DNA from: Spongilla lacustris
Taxonomy: Eukaryota > Porifera > Demospongiae > Spongillida > Spongillidae
Reading direction: 5' to 3'
Assembly: GCA_949361645.1 (NCBI GenBank)
Contig: OX442429.1
Span: forward strand, 7,559,873-7,623,872
DNA: 64,000 bases
The translations under genes and the position numbers were made by a program. Below the pieces are notes generated by a model. It was not told where the DNA came from. It worked only from the letters and a program-made list of their open reading frames with translations, and searched no databases. Shown here piece by piece: positions 13,401 to 25,050 of the stretch. How positions within the stretch are numbered: the first letter of the stretch is position 1; each line of letters opens with the position of its first letter.

Positions 13401-16400
13401 AAGCTTGCCAAGGCCCTCAAAGACACAGAGGCATCTGACGATGGGAAAGGACAGGTTCCCAACGGACAGCCACCACCGCGGGTCCACTCTCCAATTTTTA
13501 GTCGCAAGTCTGACTTGAAGACCCTTCTCTCCCCTGCTCACCAAGCCACAGAACCTAATGCAAAGGCTGACGAAAAAGTGAAACCTGACGAGAATGTGAA
13601 AGGTGATGAGAAAGTGAAAGCTGACGAAAAAGTGAAAGCTGATGAAAAAGTGAAAGCTGATGAGAATGTGAAAGCTGATGAGAAGAAGGTGAAAAGAAAC
13701 TTTTTCTGGAACAAATCCAAGGATGGTGATGTACCTAACCCTGGTACCTCAGAGTCCTCTGGAGACAGTGAACTGAAGATGGCCGCATTGTTGACTGACA
13801 CAGAGCTGTCAGGAGAAGTGGCCACATCTCTGACCATGGGCCTCCCTGTCCCTTCCACCAGCTCAGAAGACACCCTACTCTCATCCACCTCTGAGCTAAC
13901 CACAGAGGAGCCAAGGGGCCAGCCCTCACCACAGGAGTTCACCATTCCCACCACACCCCTCACAAGGAACAGAAACCTGCGTATTAAGACACGTAAGGCC
14001 ACAGAAGTACATGCACCTTTAGTTATTTTAGCCTCATGTACGTACCACATGTTACCAAGGTAACGATATATATAAGCAATAGCAGCACTGGCTATGCTCT
14101 ATATTGTCACCCTCTCACCCACACATCCACCCTTCCTTCCTCCTTGCAGCCCCCACTGGTCCCTTCAGCACCCCATCCTCTGCCTCTAACACACCCTTCA
14201 GGGTCGGCCATCGCAGGACCACGTCGCTGAGGCAGCAGATCTTTGAGAGCATTGCCACACCTGTGAAGGCGGACACTCTGGACCCAAGGCCTAACTGTAA
14301 GGAGATGGTGTCAAGTCCCCTTTGTAAAGTGTGCTGTGTCAAGTCCCTTTGTAAAGTGGGGCTTTCTTATCTTTGAGGTGATGTTGGCTTTCTTATCTCT
14401 TACCCCCCAACCTCCCCAGTGCTGCTGTTTGAGCATCGAGAGAGAACCAACTCTGACCCTCAACAGAGTGAGGCCAGGCACAGGTGGAGGAAGGCCATTA
14501 GGCAGCAGATTGCACTGAACCAACTGGAGCACTCCTCACCTAGTAAGTGTGCACTGTCCTAATCGACACCAGTCCTCTTACCTCAGCTGGTTATCAGAGC
14601 TGCATTGTCACGTCCTTATTGTCACCAACACAGCACGTCACCACACATGCCCTGTTCATCACACCACCACACGTGCACACATGTCCTGTTCATCACACCA
14701 CCACACAAGTCCTGTTCATCACACCACCACACATGCAGTCCTCTTGATCAGCACAATCACCACCACCACCACCTTCGCACAACCACTATCAGATTAACAA
14801 GCACATTGATTGCAGGGGTGTCCTCAGGGGCCCAGCATCACAAGCTTGCATATGAGGACAATGACATGAATGTGCCTGAAGCCACACAAACCTGGCATGA
14901 TATTTTGGCACAAGCAGAGTGCAGTGATGAAGCCCTAAAAGCAGCTTTGGAAATCGGTAAGAGTGGATTTTAGAAATAAATAAAAGGAAATGAACCAATT
15001 GCTAAAATTCAGTACTGGTGTCATAGTTTATCTTGCTGTTCCTGAATGTTAAATTATACATTAGGTATAGCCTATACATTAGGTATAGCCTATACATTAG
15101 GTATAGCCTATACATTAGGTATAGCCTATACATTAGGTATAGCCTATACATTAGGTATAGCCTATACATTAGGTATAGGCTATACAGTACCGTCTGACTT
15201 TTGCAATAGACATCTCTTCAGTTGACACCCTGCAATTTATCAGTTTTAGTTTTGAGTTTTGGGCTTAACTCTTTCTCTCCCAGGTGTCCCTCCAGTCCTG
15301 CGAGGACAGGTGTGGGAGTTCCTCATAGCCCGCTACCACAAGTGTAACAGACCAGACTTCAATTTTGCCCGCTTCTCTACTGAAGCATACAATAAGCTCT
15401 GCCGGGAACACACTGATTACAATCATGTGATCAAAATAGACCTGGGTATGCAGGAGATTCCTAATGAAATTATTCCTATTTGGGGTTGGGGTGGGTGTGG
15501 GGAGGGGTCCTAACTTGAATTTTGGGTTAAATGTCGCCCTTCTATTCAGGAAGGTCTTTCCCCAAGCATCCCTACTTCAAAAGTGCCAGTGGTGAGGGCC
15601 AACAGCTGATGAACAATGTGCTGCATGCCTACGCAGTGCTGGACAAGGAAGTGGGCTACTGCCAGGGACTTAGCTTTGTGGCAGGGGTCATTGTCATGCA
15701 TGTAAGTGTACCAGCACATGGCCACATAGTGCTAGGCATGTCTGCTGAATCCTTAGGGTACTCATCACATGTTTTCACTACTTCCTTGTACATGTAACTC
15801 TTCGTTCATTAATAACACAACTAACCAGCAATACTCCCATGCCTGTCAAAAGTGTGCTTTGGGTAATGTAATGTAGTTGTAACACCTGTTTTGGGTAATG
15901 TTGGTGTATTAAGTATAGACCATTGTGTTGGTGATATGAAACCCGGACAAACAATATGTGAATTTGTAGCCTAAATCCATCACGTTAATATACATTGAAC
16001 ATAATATAGCACTATATTAGCATACCGGTACTGTATGGGATGGCCCTAGTGCACACGAGGGTGACCAAATTATATAAGGTCACGTTGGGTGATCAGCAGC
16101 TAGCAGTGGATGTGCTTTTGTGATAGGCTCTCTGTACCTCATAGCTGATAGGCTTTCTGTACCTCATAGCTGATAGGCTTTCTGTACCTCATAGCTGATA
16201 GGCTTTCTGTACCTCATAGCTGATAGGCTTTCTGTACCTCATAGCTGATAGGCTTTCTGTACCTCATAGCTGATAGGCTCTCTGTACCTCATAGCTGATA
16301 GGCTTTCTGTACCTCATAGCTGATAGTGTACCTCATAGCTGATAGGCTCTCTGTACCTCATAGCTGATAGGCTCTTTTCTGCAGGCCAGAGATGAAGAGA

Positions 16401-17678
16401 TGGCCTTTTGGATATTCACTCAGTTGCTCAAGCTTTACAACCACAGGGAGGTGTACCTGACAGACAGCTTCTACCATCTGCAGGTGACCAAAATGCACAG
16501 TACTGGCCAATACACAATGCATACACATGTGCACTGGACAATACACATGTATGCCTACACATGTACTCATCACTTTGTATTTAAGAAAAGTGTGTGTATT
16601 GTGTGCATGTAACTCTCTCCTTGGGGGGAGGGGGGGAGCGGTTATGGAAATCTCTGCTCAAATTGGATCCACATGATTAAAATATCAGGAGAAGAAAACC
16701 TATAGTGTTTTCTTTAGCTATTTGTATTCTTCAATTGAATTTTTAATCATTTTAGGCCTTTGCAGAACATTTTCGAAAGGTTAACATGATCTATCAGCAG
16801 ATCATGTGTGAGTGTGGTGGTGATACACCATGTTGTCTTCCCTGCAGGTCCGCCTGTACCAGCTGTCACGACTGTTGCATGACTACTGCCCTACCCTTCA
16901 CAGCCATCTCCAAAAATACGAGGTCCCACCTTTCCTTTATGCTGCCCCATGGTTCCTGGCCCTGTTTGCATCTCAGTTTCCCGTTTCATTTTCTGCCAGG
17001 CTCATGGGTAAAGGCATCCATGTGCCCTGGACTGCCATAATCATACATCTCTTCACACACCACACAAACACGTGCACCCACACACACACATGCACCCACA
17101 CACACACCACACACACATGTATACATACATACACACACACAGACCTACACTTTTATGATGGCGGGTCCACCTTGTTCAAAGTGAGTACATGTACAGCTGA
17201 CGATATCAGCGTATGCTACCATGCTAACACAACACTAGAAACATCGTAATTCAGTAGTACATTTCTCACACAACCCTCCCAGATCAGTCTGTCACTTTTT
17301 GAGCAGTATCAAGACAACATCCTAGGCTGCAGCACCATGGAGTCCATACTCAACTTCCTTAAAACCACTATGCCATCCTTGGCTGCAGACAATATCCAAA
17401 CTATATTCAAACGTGCCCTGCAGTATGACCTGGGTAACAAGCTTGAAACTTTTGAAACTGAATATGATGTCATCACTGATTTGACAGCAAGTTTCAGTAT
17501 GGATGGTGTCATATCCAATTTAGAAACCATGCAAGACATGCTGAGGAAGCAAAACAAGGAACTGATTGAACAGTTGGCCATCTGCCACACCTCCATAAGA
17601 AAGCTTGAAACAACTGTAGCCACCTTGATCAGAACAATAAATACACAAGAGGAACGACTGCAGAGGTGTGGGTTGTAA
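8095..17678 (+). CDS. TBC1D1/TBC1D4 (AS160)-like Rab GTPase-activating protein
   Basis: Seventeen exons join in frame to 1318 codons: 8095-8263, 9048-9223, 9615-10101, 10578-11173, 12109-12204, 12324-12447, 12720-12811, 13194-13992, 14150-14296, 14420-14542, 14816-14956, 15284-15445, 15550-15701, 16385-16483, 16848-17007, 17143-17180, 17283-17678. Two PTB-like domains come first ([12 protein letters not shown] near the start; second from about [15 protein letters not shown]). A Ser-rich linker and the TBC domain (about residue 985 onward) follow. Both catalytic fingers are present: Arg1039 in IKIDLGRSFP and Gln1076 in GYCQG. The C-terminus is a coiled coil. Length and order match vertebrate TBC1D4, which controls Rab8/10-dependent vesicle traffic. 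Basophilic kinase-type sites (RTGS, RRTTS) occur in the linker, but conservation of the AKT sites is unproven. A KADEKV-type hexapeptide repeat (about 13,560-13,690) is in frame. Which vertebrate paralog is nearest is not resolved. Confidence 0.93.
8721..9046. repeat. CA-rich microsatellite in TBC1D intron 1
   Basis: Interrupted (CA)n with atacaacacacac variants runs right up to the exon 2 acceptor at 9047. It generates long artificial Thr/His or Cys/Val frames on both strands. Confidence 0.95.
9308..9357. repeat. Perfect 21-bp-arm hairpin in TBC1D intron 2
   Basis: Left arm 9308-9328 (begins TTGCACCCAGACCC) and right arm 9337-9357 are exact reverse complements, separated by 8 bp (GCAGCTAT). 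It may be a minimal foldback or fused ends of a DNA transposon. Confidence 0.9.
9371..9540. repeat. (CA)n microsatellite in TBC1D intron 2
   Basis: Nearly pure CA dinucleotide tracts with occasional AA and TA interruptions. Confidence 0.97.
10103..10545. repeat. (TACA)n microsatellite in TBC1D intron 3
   Basis: About 300 bp of (TACA)n is followed by CA and TACA mixtures and fills almost the whole 476-bp intron. The splice sites are at 10101/10102 and 10577/10578. Confidence 0.97.
11215..11340. repeat. 26-bp tandem repeat in TBC1D intron 4
   Basis: Copies of cttgtggcacacccccacac with a few extra bases, about five units. C/T- and G-rich tracts continue to about 11,510. Confidence 0.85.
12520..12670. 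repeat. gtattgtaac-type tandem repeats in TBC1D intron 6
   Basis: Irregular repeats of gttgtaactgtattattgca and gtattgtaac between exons 6 and 7. Confidence 0.8.
15057..15186. repeat. 18-bp tandem repeat in TBC1D intron 11
   Basis: About seven copies of acattaggtatagcctat upstream of exon 12. Confidence 0.93.
16120..16380. repeat. 25-bp tandem repeat in TBC1D intron 13
   Basis: About ten copies of gataggctttctgtacctca+tagct. One unit near 16,325 is shortened. The array ends at the exon 14 acceptor. Confidence 0.93.
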
Positions 17679-17849
17679 TAAGTGTACAAGCCTCTTATGT
17701 TTGATCACCTTTCTCTTTATCATCACGTATAGGCTCGAAGGAAACTTACAACCTTCATCTTAAGATCTACAGCCTTAAAATAAAGGAATCTTAATGGGAT
17801 GTCCTGTGTATATGATATTATATTTGATTTTTATGTTTGTTGTATTGTA

Positions 17850-17855
17850 AATAAA
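17850..17855 (+). terminator. Likely polyadenylation signal of the TBC1D gene
   Basis: AATAAA overlapping further AATAAA copies lies 172 bp after the stop codon. The next gene ends on the opposite strand only 80 bp downstream, so the two 3' UTRs are probably adjacent or overlapping. Confidence 0.6.
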
Positions 17856-17931
17856 TAAATATGTATATTATTCAGTGAAACAAAGACATGGGGGGGGGGG
17901 ACAGACAAGAGTAAGATATCAATCCTGCACA

Positions 17932-20406
17932 TCAACTTTGTTTATTCTCTGACTGTGCCTCTGGCGGCTTAACTTGGTCCGGTGAAATCTTCTTATCCAA
18001 TTCAAGTTCGATCCTCTCCTTGGCTCTAACCACCTGAAGGGAAGGAAGTAGATGGTTGTGCTCAAGATGCCTGCAGTACTATTAAGTACATGTATATGCA
18101 ACATAGGAAGTGTGGCACACAGTCATATTTAGCATCGACCTGCAACAATGAAAACCAAAGCTGTTGGTGGATGAAATGGACACTCAAATCTGCATAGTAA
18201 GCAGGCATGCAGCATATTTAATGGTCTTACACAGCACTAAAGCTGGATGTCCCGGCATGTGTGGAAACCAAACAAGGGTACAAGAAGGCACAGCTGAGCC
18301 TCCTACTGTTATGTCAAGGCTACAAGAAGGCACAGCTGAGCCTCCTACTGTTATGTCAAGGCTACAAGAAGGCACAGCTGAGCCTCCTACTGTTATGTCA
18401 AGGGCCTAGTGGAAGGAAACTGTGCTACGCTGTTTTGTCATACGCATTTGACCATCTCTTCCATAATGAGGTATTGAGAGTTGTGTTCTCCTCTAATGGC
18501 CTTAATGAAGGGTCAGGCAAGTTAGTACTTTCACAACCACATATGTACATAGAAGATGACCTTTGCGCTCCATGTGACTCCTCCATCACTGGCTCCATTG
18601 CAAGCATGTCATCCAACTAATTGCATTCGATGAACATTTCTACTAACTTCAACCATACTTGGCTGCTACACTCAATTTTATACGATGCTAGTGGTGTTGG
18701 TTCTGACAAGGCCAGGCCATGCCCCCTGCTGTCTTTGACACCTCAATTCTATGATCTAAAGCGTGCACAGACTTACTTCTCCTGAGCCTCGCCATCATGT
18801 GGGTGAACATGAGAAACATGTGAACGTGACGATGATCAGAGCTGTCTTGAAAGACGCTGGTTTTGAGTGCCTCTTGTATGTCAGACATACAGTGGTGGTT
18901 GAAGTCAACATGGTGCTTGTCAAAAATCACTTAGGCCACTTAGGCTTGCTTTGCTCCTCGCATCCAAAAAAACCTTAAATGAGATGCAACCTTGGCACTA
19001 TAGGCAGTCCTTCTGATGTGGCAAAATACTTGAGCATTCCTCACCCAGATATAGTCTCTCCCTAAGGCTTTGTGCACACGTACTGTACAGTGGAAACATT
19101 ATTTCCGTATGTCAAAATGTTTGCTATGGTTATGTGTTGCATTTTCATTTTTCCATGTTGGAACAAAAATATTTTCGTGTGCCATTTTTTTCGAGGCAGG
19201 GACGAACACCCAACAACGTGTGTATTACTATATGATTTTAAAATAAGGGTTTGGATAGAGACGGTTACCCTTTACTTTAACCACCCCCTACTTCAAATTC
19301 ATCCGTTTTATTAACACATACCACAGTATTATTAACACATACCACAGTATTATTAACACATACCACAGTATTATTAACACATACCACAGTATTATTAACA
19401 CATACCACAGTATTATTAACACATACCACAGTATTATTAACACATACCACAGTATTATTAACACACATAGATATTGCTATAGATATCTTTAAAAATACAT
19501 ATTTGTCACCAGGAGAGCTTGATTCACTAATATCATGATCAGCAGGCACCCATAAGCTGGATTCTAGAGAAGCCACTGGGCCTTAGCTTTTTAGGGTCAG
19601 GGTTACGGGTAAGTTTACAAGGGTTAGGGTTAGCTATGTTGTCATTTGTAAACTTACCCACAACCATAACCCTAAAAAGGTCCAGCGGCTTCGCTAGAAT
19701 CCAGCTTATAGGAGCCCGATAATCACAATAGCGGGTGAACCAAGCTCCCCTGACGACAAATATGTATCTTTTTAAAAAGATACCTATAGCTATGTCTATG
19801 TGTTAATAATATTGTAGTATGTGTTAAAAAACTGTGCTCCATTTAATAAAATCGGATGAATTTGAAGTAGGGGGTGGTTAAAGTAAAGGGCAACCATAAA
19901 AACTTGTACTCCTCACCTTAGACTGTAAGTAGAATGAGCCTCCAGCAGATTTATCGTTAGATTTAAACAAATGTTCATAGTTCTAAAGAGCAAGGTAAAA
20001 TAGAAACATGTGTTAAAATACAGCGAGTCTTTACCTTAGCTACAGTGTCCAAATCATTCAGGTCACGTATGTTTAGAATCTGTTTCGCTTCTTCGAGTGA
20101 CATTCCCGTATACGCGTTGGCCTTTACTGACTTTGCTCCATCTCTACCAGATTCTTCGGCCGCTTGTTTGGCAGCAGAGGCAGCTAAAGGATTGCAACGA
20201 GTGGACCGTACAACATATCCCTATCAAAACAGTCTGCCTGAGTTCTGCTGCTCACCTCGAAACTCCTCTCTGAGAGCTTGTGTGAACGCCCTTCCGACTA
20301 GTTGAGCCCCGAGTGTTACCAACTGCGCAATAAAGCGCGCCTGCTCGACATAAATGGTACCAACTGAAGACGCGTTTAGGAACAGATGGTCATCATATCT
20401 TACCAT
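17932..20406 (-). CDS. PAM16: Mitochondrial import translocase subunit TIM16 (PAM16/Magmas)
   Basis: Five exons give 134 codons plus stop: 20406-20404 (ATG alone), 20340-20256, 20183-20035, 19982-19917, 18033-17932. The product begins [14 protein letters not shown], has the conserved VGRAF..ALREEF segment, the [11 protein letters not shown] helix, and the J-like motif with DKS in place of HPD ([14 protein letters not shown]), then [11 protein letters not shown]16 pairs with PAM14 at the inner-membrane TIM23 motor and restrains Hsp70 stimulation; loss of HPD is normal for this family. Human PAM16 is 125 residues. Intron 1 sits directly after the start codon, which explains why the ORF appears to lack a proper start. 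Intron 4 (18034-19916) is large and holds repeats and a foldback element. Confidence 0.93.
18273..18402. repeat. 42-bp tandem repeat, three copies, in PAM16 intron 4
   Basis: Three nearly exact copies of a 42-bp unit (acaagaaggcacagctgagc...). The flanking 18,100-19,250 holds no exon that I recognise. Confidence 0.93.
19263..19895. mobile_element. Foldback / long-TIR element in PAM16 intron 4
   Basis: The left end GGTTACCCTTTACTTTAACC and right end GGTTAAAGTAAAGGGCAACC are inverted over about 43 bp. Inverted similarity continues inward through the ttattaacacataccacag units, the atagatatctttaaaaatac segment and the taagctggattctagagaag segment. The left arm carries about eight 21-bp copies of the ttattaacacataccacag unit, the right arm about one. 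No ORF and no clear target duplication were found. Confidence 0.85.
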
Positions 20407-20568
20407 CACTCTCAGACAACGATGGAGTTAAACGTGCATGCACTATACAAACGGTAATAACCGTATTATATGAAACCAGTTTGCGTATAAATATGGTTAA
20501 TGTTAATGCATAATGCGCAATGTACCATTGTAATGTTATTAATACTAGTAATACATTAATAAATTTTC
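20407..20568. promoter_or_regulatory. Bidirectional promoter between PAM16 and LRRC59
   Basis: Only 162 bp separates the divergent start codons. It includes an imperfect palindrome, ACGGTAATAACCGT, at 20,451-20,464 that resembles one in the NSUN7/TrmH spacer. The promoter role is inferred from orientation. Confidence 0.6.
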
Positions 20569-21809
20569 ATGTCGAAGAAGGACACCGAGGAAGCTAAGAT
20601 TACCAAGCAGTTCCTTTTGGACCATTTGGAGGATGATATACTTGACCTCAGTGTGTGTAGCCTCACGAAGTTTCCCGCGAAGGAATTGGTAAGCGAGTAC
20701 TAGTATAGCGAACCGTAACCTACCTTCATATTCACTGCTGTCTAAAGGCGTTAGTACCTCGTGCCACGAAACTAGACCTTTCTCAAAACCGGCTAACTTC
20801 ACTTTCCGTAAGTCAGATTGTTGAATTAAATAGCTTGTGCCAGTTGCGGGTTTAATGCTGTGTCGCACACAAAGGACAACCTCTTGGATTTGAAGCACAT
20901 TGTGGAGCTTGATCTCAGCAAGAACTCACTGTTTGCACTGCCCGACGGCTTTGGAGTGTTGATCAATCTCCAGAAGCTGGACCTCTTCAAGAACCAACTG
21001 TCCACGTTACCTTTGTCGTTCGGTCAGCTGAAGAAGCTGAAGTGGCTTGATTTGAAAGACAACAAGCTGGAGGCCGGTCTGCAAGAGGCGGCGGGATCCT
21101 GTTTGGACGACTCTGAGTGCCGGGCGTGTGCCACTAATGCAAGTTGGTTGTGCCTCTCCCGTGCCGCCGCAAATAATCGCGCATGTCCATAGGTGGTTGC
21201 CTTAATGAGAATGCGGGCTTCAGAGGCAGATAGGATTAAAGAGAGGAGGCTTAGGGAGGAGAGAGGTAAGTAAACTTTTAATATAGGCCATGCCAGTCTT
21301 GTCTCACTTATGGGGTGTAATGACAAGAGGCCCAACGTAAGAGGGAGGAGGAAGAGAAGAGGAAAAAGAAGGAAGAACAGAGGCTGAAGGCAGAGCTGAG
21401 GAAAAGGAAGTACCTTGAGGAAGAAGAGATGAAAGCCAAACAGAAAGAGCAGCAGGATAAAGACCTACCAGAAGGTACCTAGGAACTAAATAGTACGGAG
21501 TAGGGTAAACCGTTTCCTGAATTTAGTGACGGAAAATGGTTCGGCTGAAACAGGGGAGTCTACCGCAAATACAAATACCAATCAATGTGAGTACAGTGTG
21601 TGAGCTGAACCTTTGGGTCTAATTTTTTTTTTGGCTGCTCCTCAGGGAAGTGTTTTCTCTGCTTTGGTGTGGTCTTAATCCTGATTGGGCTGTTGCTGGC
21701 TCTAATGTACACCTACTGTGATGGCTTGTATAGCAGAAAGGCCTGCCACGAAATGAGGCAAATAGTGATGGAGAAGTACCAGCTCCTGAGACAAAGCCTT
21801 CCATTCTAA
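20569..21809 (+). CDS. LRRC59: Leucine-rich repeat-containing protein 59
   Basis: Six exons give 275 codons plus stop: 20569-20688, 20875-21138, 21193-21265, 21328-21474, 21527-21586, 21646-21809. LRRs occupy about residues 20-115 (LDLSVCSLTKFP, IVELDLSKNSLFALP, LQKLDLFKNQLSTLP, LKWLDLKDN), followed by the conserved CLDDSECRACA. A Lys/Glu-rich coiled coil (about 130-200), one hydrophobic segment (about 225-245) and a short tail ending QSLPF follow. This is the order of LRRC59, a tail-anchored ER protein associated with ribosomes and nuclear import. Intron 2 (21139-21192) uses a GC donor (AAT|GCAAGT). The exon 2 acceptor at 20874 has a poor pyrimidine tract, so part of the first LRR could be missing. 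Human LRRC59 is about 307 residues. Confidence 0.9.
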
Positions 21810-22031
21810 CCCTGAAGGCCAGCTCCTGAGAAACGACCTATTCCTGTTTCTGTTGGAGCATAAACTGTACACAGGTTAAACTGACCAACTGCCCCCCCTT
21901 TTTTCAAAATTACAGCACATCAGTTATTTCACATTTTGATAGGGAAGTGATGACTGCATGTGTGGGTGAGGGTGCTTGATAATGAGATGAGATGGTGGTG
22001 AATGAAGGAAAGGCAGTTGTTGTGACCTGGT

Positions 22032-25000
22032 CTAGTGTCTGAAGGGCTTCCTGATGGGGACCTCTGGTGGCTTCTTTTGGACCACCTTCTTCTGAGCAGC
22101 GATGGTCATGGGTATCCCCTCACTGCTGGAGAATACCTTCTTCCCTTTCTTCTTCTTCTTTTTCTTCTCCACATGTGATAGCCCCTCCCCACTGAGGATG
22201 CCTCCTGCTATTGCCCTAGCTATCACCTCACTGGGAGTAGGGAGTGGCTTTGCAGGCTGGGGGGGGGGGTAGCAGATAAAATACACTACCATCTTTCATA
22301 TGCACCTACTCACCACTTTCTCAAGGACAGCAAGGTAACAGTGCAGTCCTGTGATTGGGAAAGAATAGGTGACATTTAATAAGGTTATAAGTGTTCAGAA
22401 TGTTAATCAACTAAAGTGATTAATACCAACAGCATCACAGTGGAGTTTTAAATGAATTAATTGCGACAACCCCTTGGACCGCTTCCATTGCCACCAGGAC
22501 TAAGATAACAGAGTTTGAGGTCCCTTGAACCCTTGAAATGGGGGGGGGGGGGTCCTGTTTGGCCAAATATACTACTGCGCATGCTGCATTCCACACCGCT
22601 ACATTTTTTCTCCTATACATGTACATGTATGTTTAAACTGCATACTACTGTTTTGCTATAATACAATACAATTTTGGATCGTGAAGTCCCTATAATACCT
22701 TAAGGCCTGGGGTAGGTAACCCCGCCTACCCCCCCCCCCCCCCCCCCCTGATGTCTCTGCATGTACCTTCATCTTGGTCTTGTGATGTGGGTGGAACATA
22801 GCGATGTTGATGTGTGTCGTGAGTTTCCAGTACTCTTCTGATTATACTTTCATTCTCAGCAGGGTATACAGATCGGGTGGCATAAGCCACATAGTGTGCC
22901 TCCACAACTGCACAGGGTGAAGGGGAAGGGTTAAGATAAGGGAAGGGAGGGGCTAATGTACAGGAAGGAAGGAAGGGGTTAATGTAAAGGGAAGGAAGGG
23001 GTTAATGTTTTTTTTTTGGGGGGGGGGGGGGGGTGTAATATAAAGGGATAGAGCCAAGTCAAAGACAAAGAATATGGAAATGAGCTCCCTTTTCCACGGA
23101 ACAAACTCTGTAGTCACAATATACATTCCCAAGCTGTGAATCAGAGCACAGGGGGAGGGGTCATGCCAATGCAAGACTCACATTCCAAAGCATGGGCAAG
23201 CATCTCTGTCTGCTCAGCACAGTATGCCGTTGCTTCCTTGGGTGCTGAGAATAGACTGGGGAGGAGGTGACCTTGGAAGGCAAGGTGATATGAGGGTAAG
23301 GCTCTCCAAAAAAACAATCAAGAACTATGACAAATTGAATATACCTCCTTGTAGTATGAAGTCAACTGGATTGATAACGGTTGACAGAGAGGAAGGAGGC
23401 AGGCACAAGATAAGACTGATAGTGTGAGCCTCGCTGTTAGTGGGCAGTAGGGCAGAGAAGGCTGTCTGAATGAGCTGTATATCTTAAGTGAATTCATGTT
23501 AAGGACAAATAAGTTAAATGGGGCTAGCTATGGACTCCATACACCTTCCTGGCACCAGGAGGATTGAGGATACTACTCACTCCAAGTATAGTGGCTTTTT
23601 GTTGGAACAAGTCTGATGTGACGGAACTCAATCCATACACCGAGACAGTTCCCCTGTCCTTCAGTAAAGATGCAATATGAAGTGCTTCAACACCTGATAT
23701 TGTGTGGAGGGGGGTTAATAAGCAAGGGTTGGGAGAACAGTAAGATTTCGCGGGATGCGTCTTGCGTCAATCATATGATACAAGGATAACCCACCGCCCC
23801 CTCAAAACAATAAATAATACGACACAGCGAAATTAATTTCACACTCGAAACTTACCCGGGCTGGTCAGGATCACGTGTACCGGTACAGGGCAAGCCTCTA
23901 GAATAGGTGCTAGCCTCTCCACTAGCCTATAGCTGGAACCATCCTGCAGCAAATAGTATTCTTACCATGGTTACATCGCGGACACATTTTTAAATATCGT
24001 ACCTGTAATATCAGCTGTCCACTACGCACCAACGGATGGTCGTCCATCTTACCCCTACAGTCGGGCGAAAACGCAACCAAATCTTTGGAGCCGTGACAGA
24101 AAGCCAGAGGGGTAGAGGACACTTGGCTGAGGCTGTGGACCGGCGAGAACTCGTCCGCGATTAGCTTCGCTATGACTTCGGATGAGATGTTGCTGACTTT
24201 GACCACGTTCACTCTGGCATAGTGAGGGTGGTGCAAGGCGCATACATACTTCTCTTGAGCGTCGACAGGGAGAAGTTCAGTCAAGCTCCTGGCGTCAGCT
24301 TTGATCCTCATTCGAGCCACTGTGGCATTCAGCTTTACCATGTGCTTGCGCAAAGCATCGGCCACGCGGACGACCAACGGAGGGATTTTGTCGCTGCAGT
24401 CACTGCTAGGCGGACGAATGGCAAACTTGGTCCTGAGAAAGTCGTACGTTATCACGTGAACGAGGGCCTCGTGCGAGTGAAGCTGGTGAAGGTAACATTG
24501 ATCAATGTGAATATATAGCCAGAATAGGAAAAAAAAGCTTAGCTGGCTCGATATGTCATATGGAAAGGACCAATTGAACTTACTTCAAAGTTTTTCGCAT
24601 AGAATCCACTTTCGTTTAAAACCTCTTCCACAACTGAACGATCTGTACATAGTGAAACGGTGAAACCGCACTGATATGCGTACGGGATAAAACATTCAAC
24701 ATACGATTCAGGACTTCAAAGATAGTCTGATACAGCCATCGCTTTGTCCTCTGGTCGCTGTGCAGAATATAATGTGATACGCGGTTTCTTCCGCTCCACA
24801 CTGCGCTGTAAATCTGTTCTAGCGCCTCGTACAATTCAAATCGTCGCGCATCGTTTTCAGGTGCAATGCAAAACAGAATGGGTGAGGTTCGCTCGTTCTC
24901 CGGGTTGGCGTAACGGGCATGCGCTAGTGTCGGCTCGTCTCTGTGAATATTTTTACCGGATCTCACACTGTTAATAGTAGCTGGAGTAGTAGAGAGGTGA

Positions 25001-25050
25001 CCGTGATTATGGAGGGAAGGATCCATCTGCAATATCGATGACACTGCCAT
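22032..25050 (-). CDS. NSUN7: NSUN7-family protein (putative RNA m5C methyltransferase, catalytic cysteines absent)
   Basis: Ten exons give 585 codons plus stop: 25050-24684, 24642-24584, 24482-24003, 23943-23856, 23693-23581, 23474-23345, 23301-23182, 22907-22767, 22348-22314, 22256-22032. Segments resembling vertebrate NSUN7 include VHVITYDFLRTKF, LNATVARMRIKADA, HPLVRSGQLILQDGSS, INPVDFILQG, AYCAEQTEMLAHALE, VYPAENESIIRRVLE and a Lys-rich C-terminus after EVIARAIAGGILSGEGL. Vertebrate NSUN7 has RCSG at motif IV and YCTCS at motif VI. Here they read LPPSSL (about residue 395) and YATRS (about 452-456, Arg at about 464 by my count), so the nucleophile cysteines are missing. Catalysis is therefore doubtful. 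Intron 1 is only 41 bp. The start ATG (25050) is the first in frame; codons just upstream lack another ATG. Confidence 0.87.

Noticed and set aside
13538..14050. 170-codon minus-strand ORF with repeated SSAFTF
   Set aside because: Mirror of the KADEKV repeat in the sense RabGAP exon.
15057..16380. Direct repeats considered as a CRISPR-like array
   Set aside because: The units abut with no variable spacers and lie in introns of an animal gene; they are minisatellites.
23245..23271. A 27-bp intron in NSUN7 with GT and AG ends
   Set aside because: Too short to splice, and the 27 bp are in frame, so 23182-23301 is treated as one exon.
24222..24518. 98-codon plus-strand ORF
   Set aside because: It is antisense to NSUN7 exon 3, whose product matches the family.
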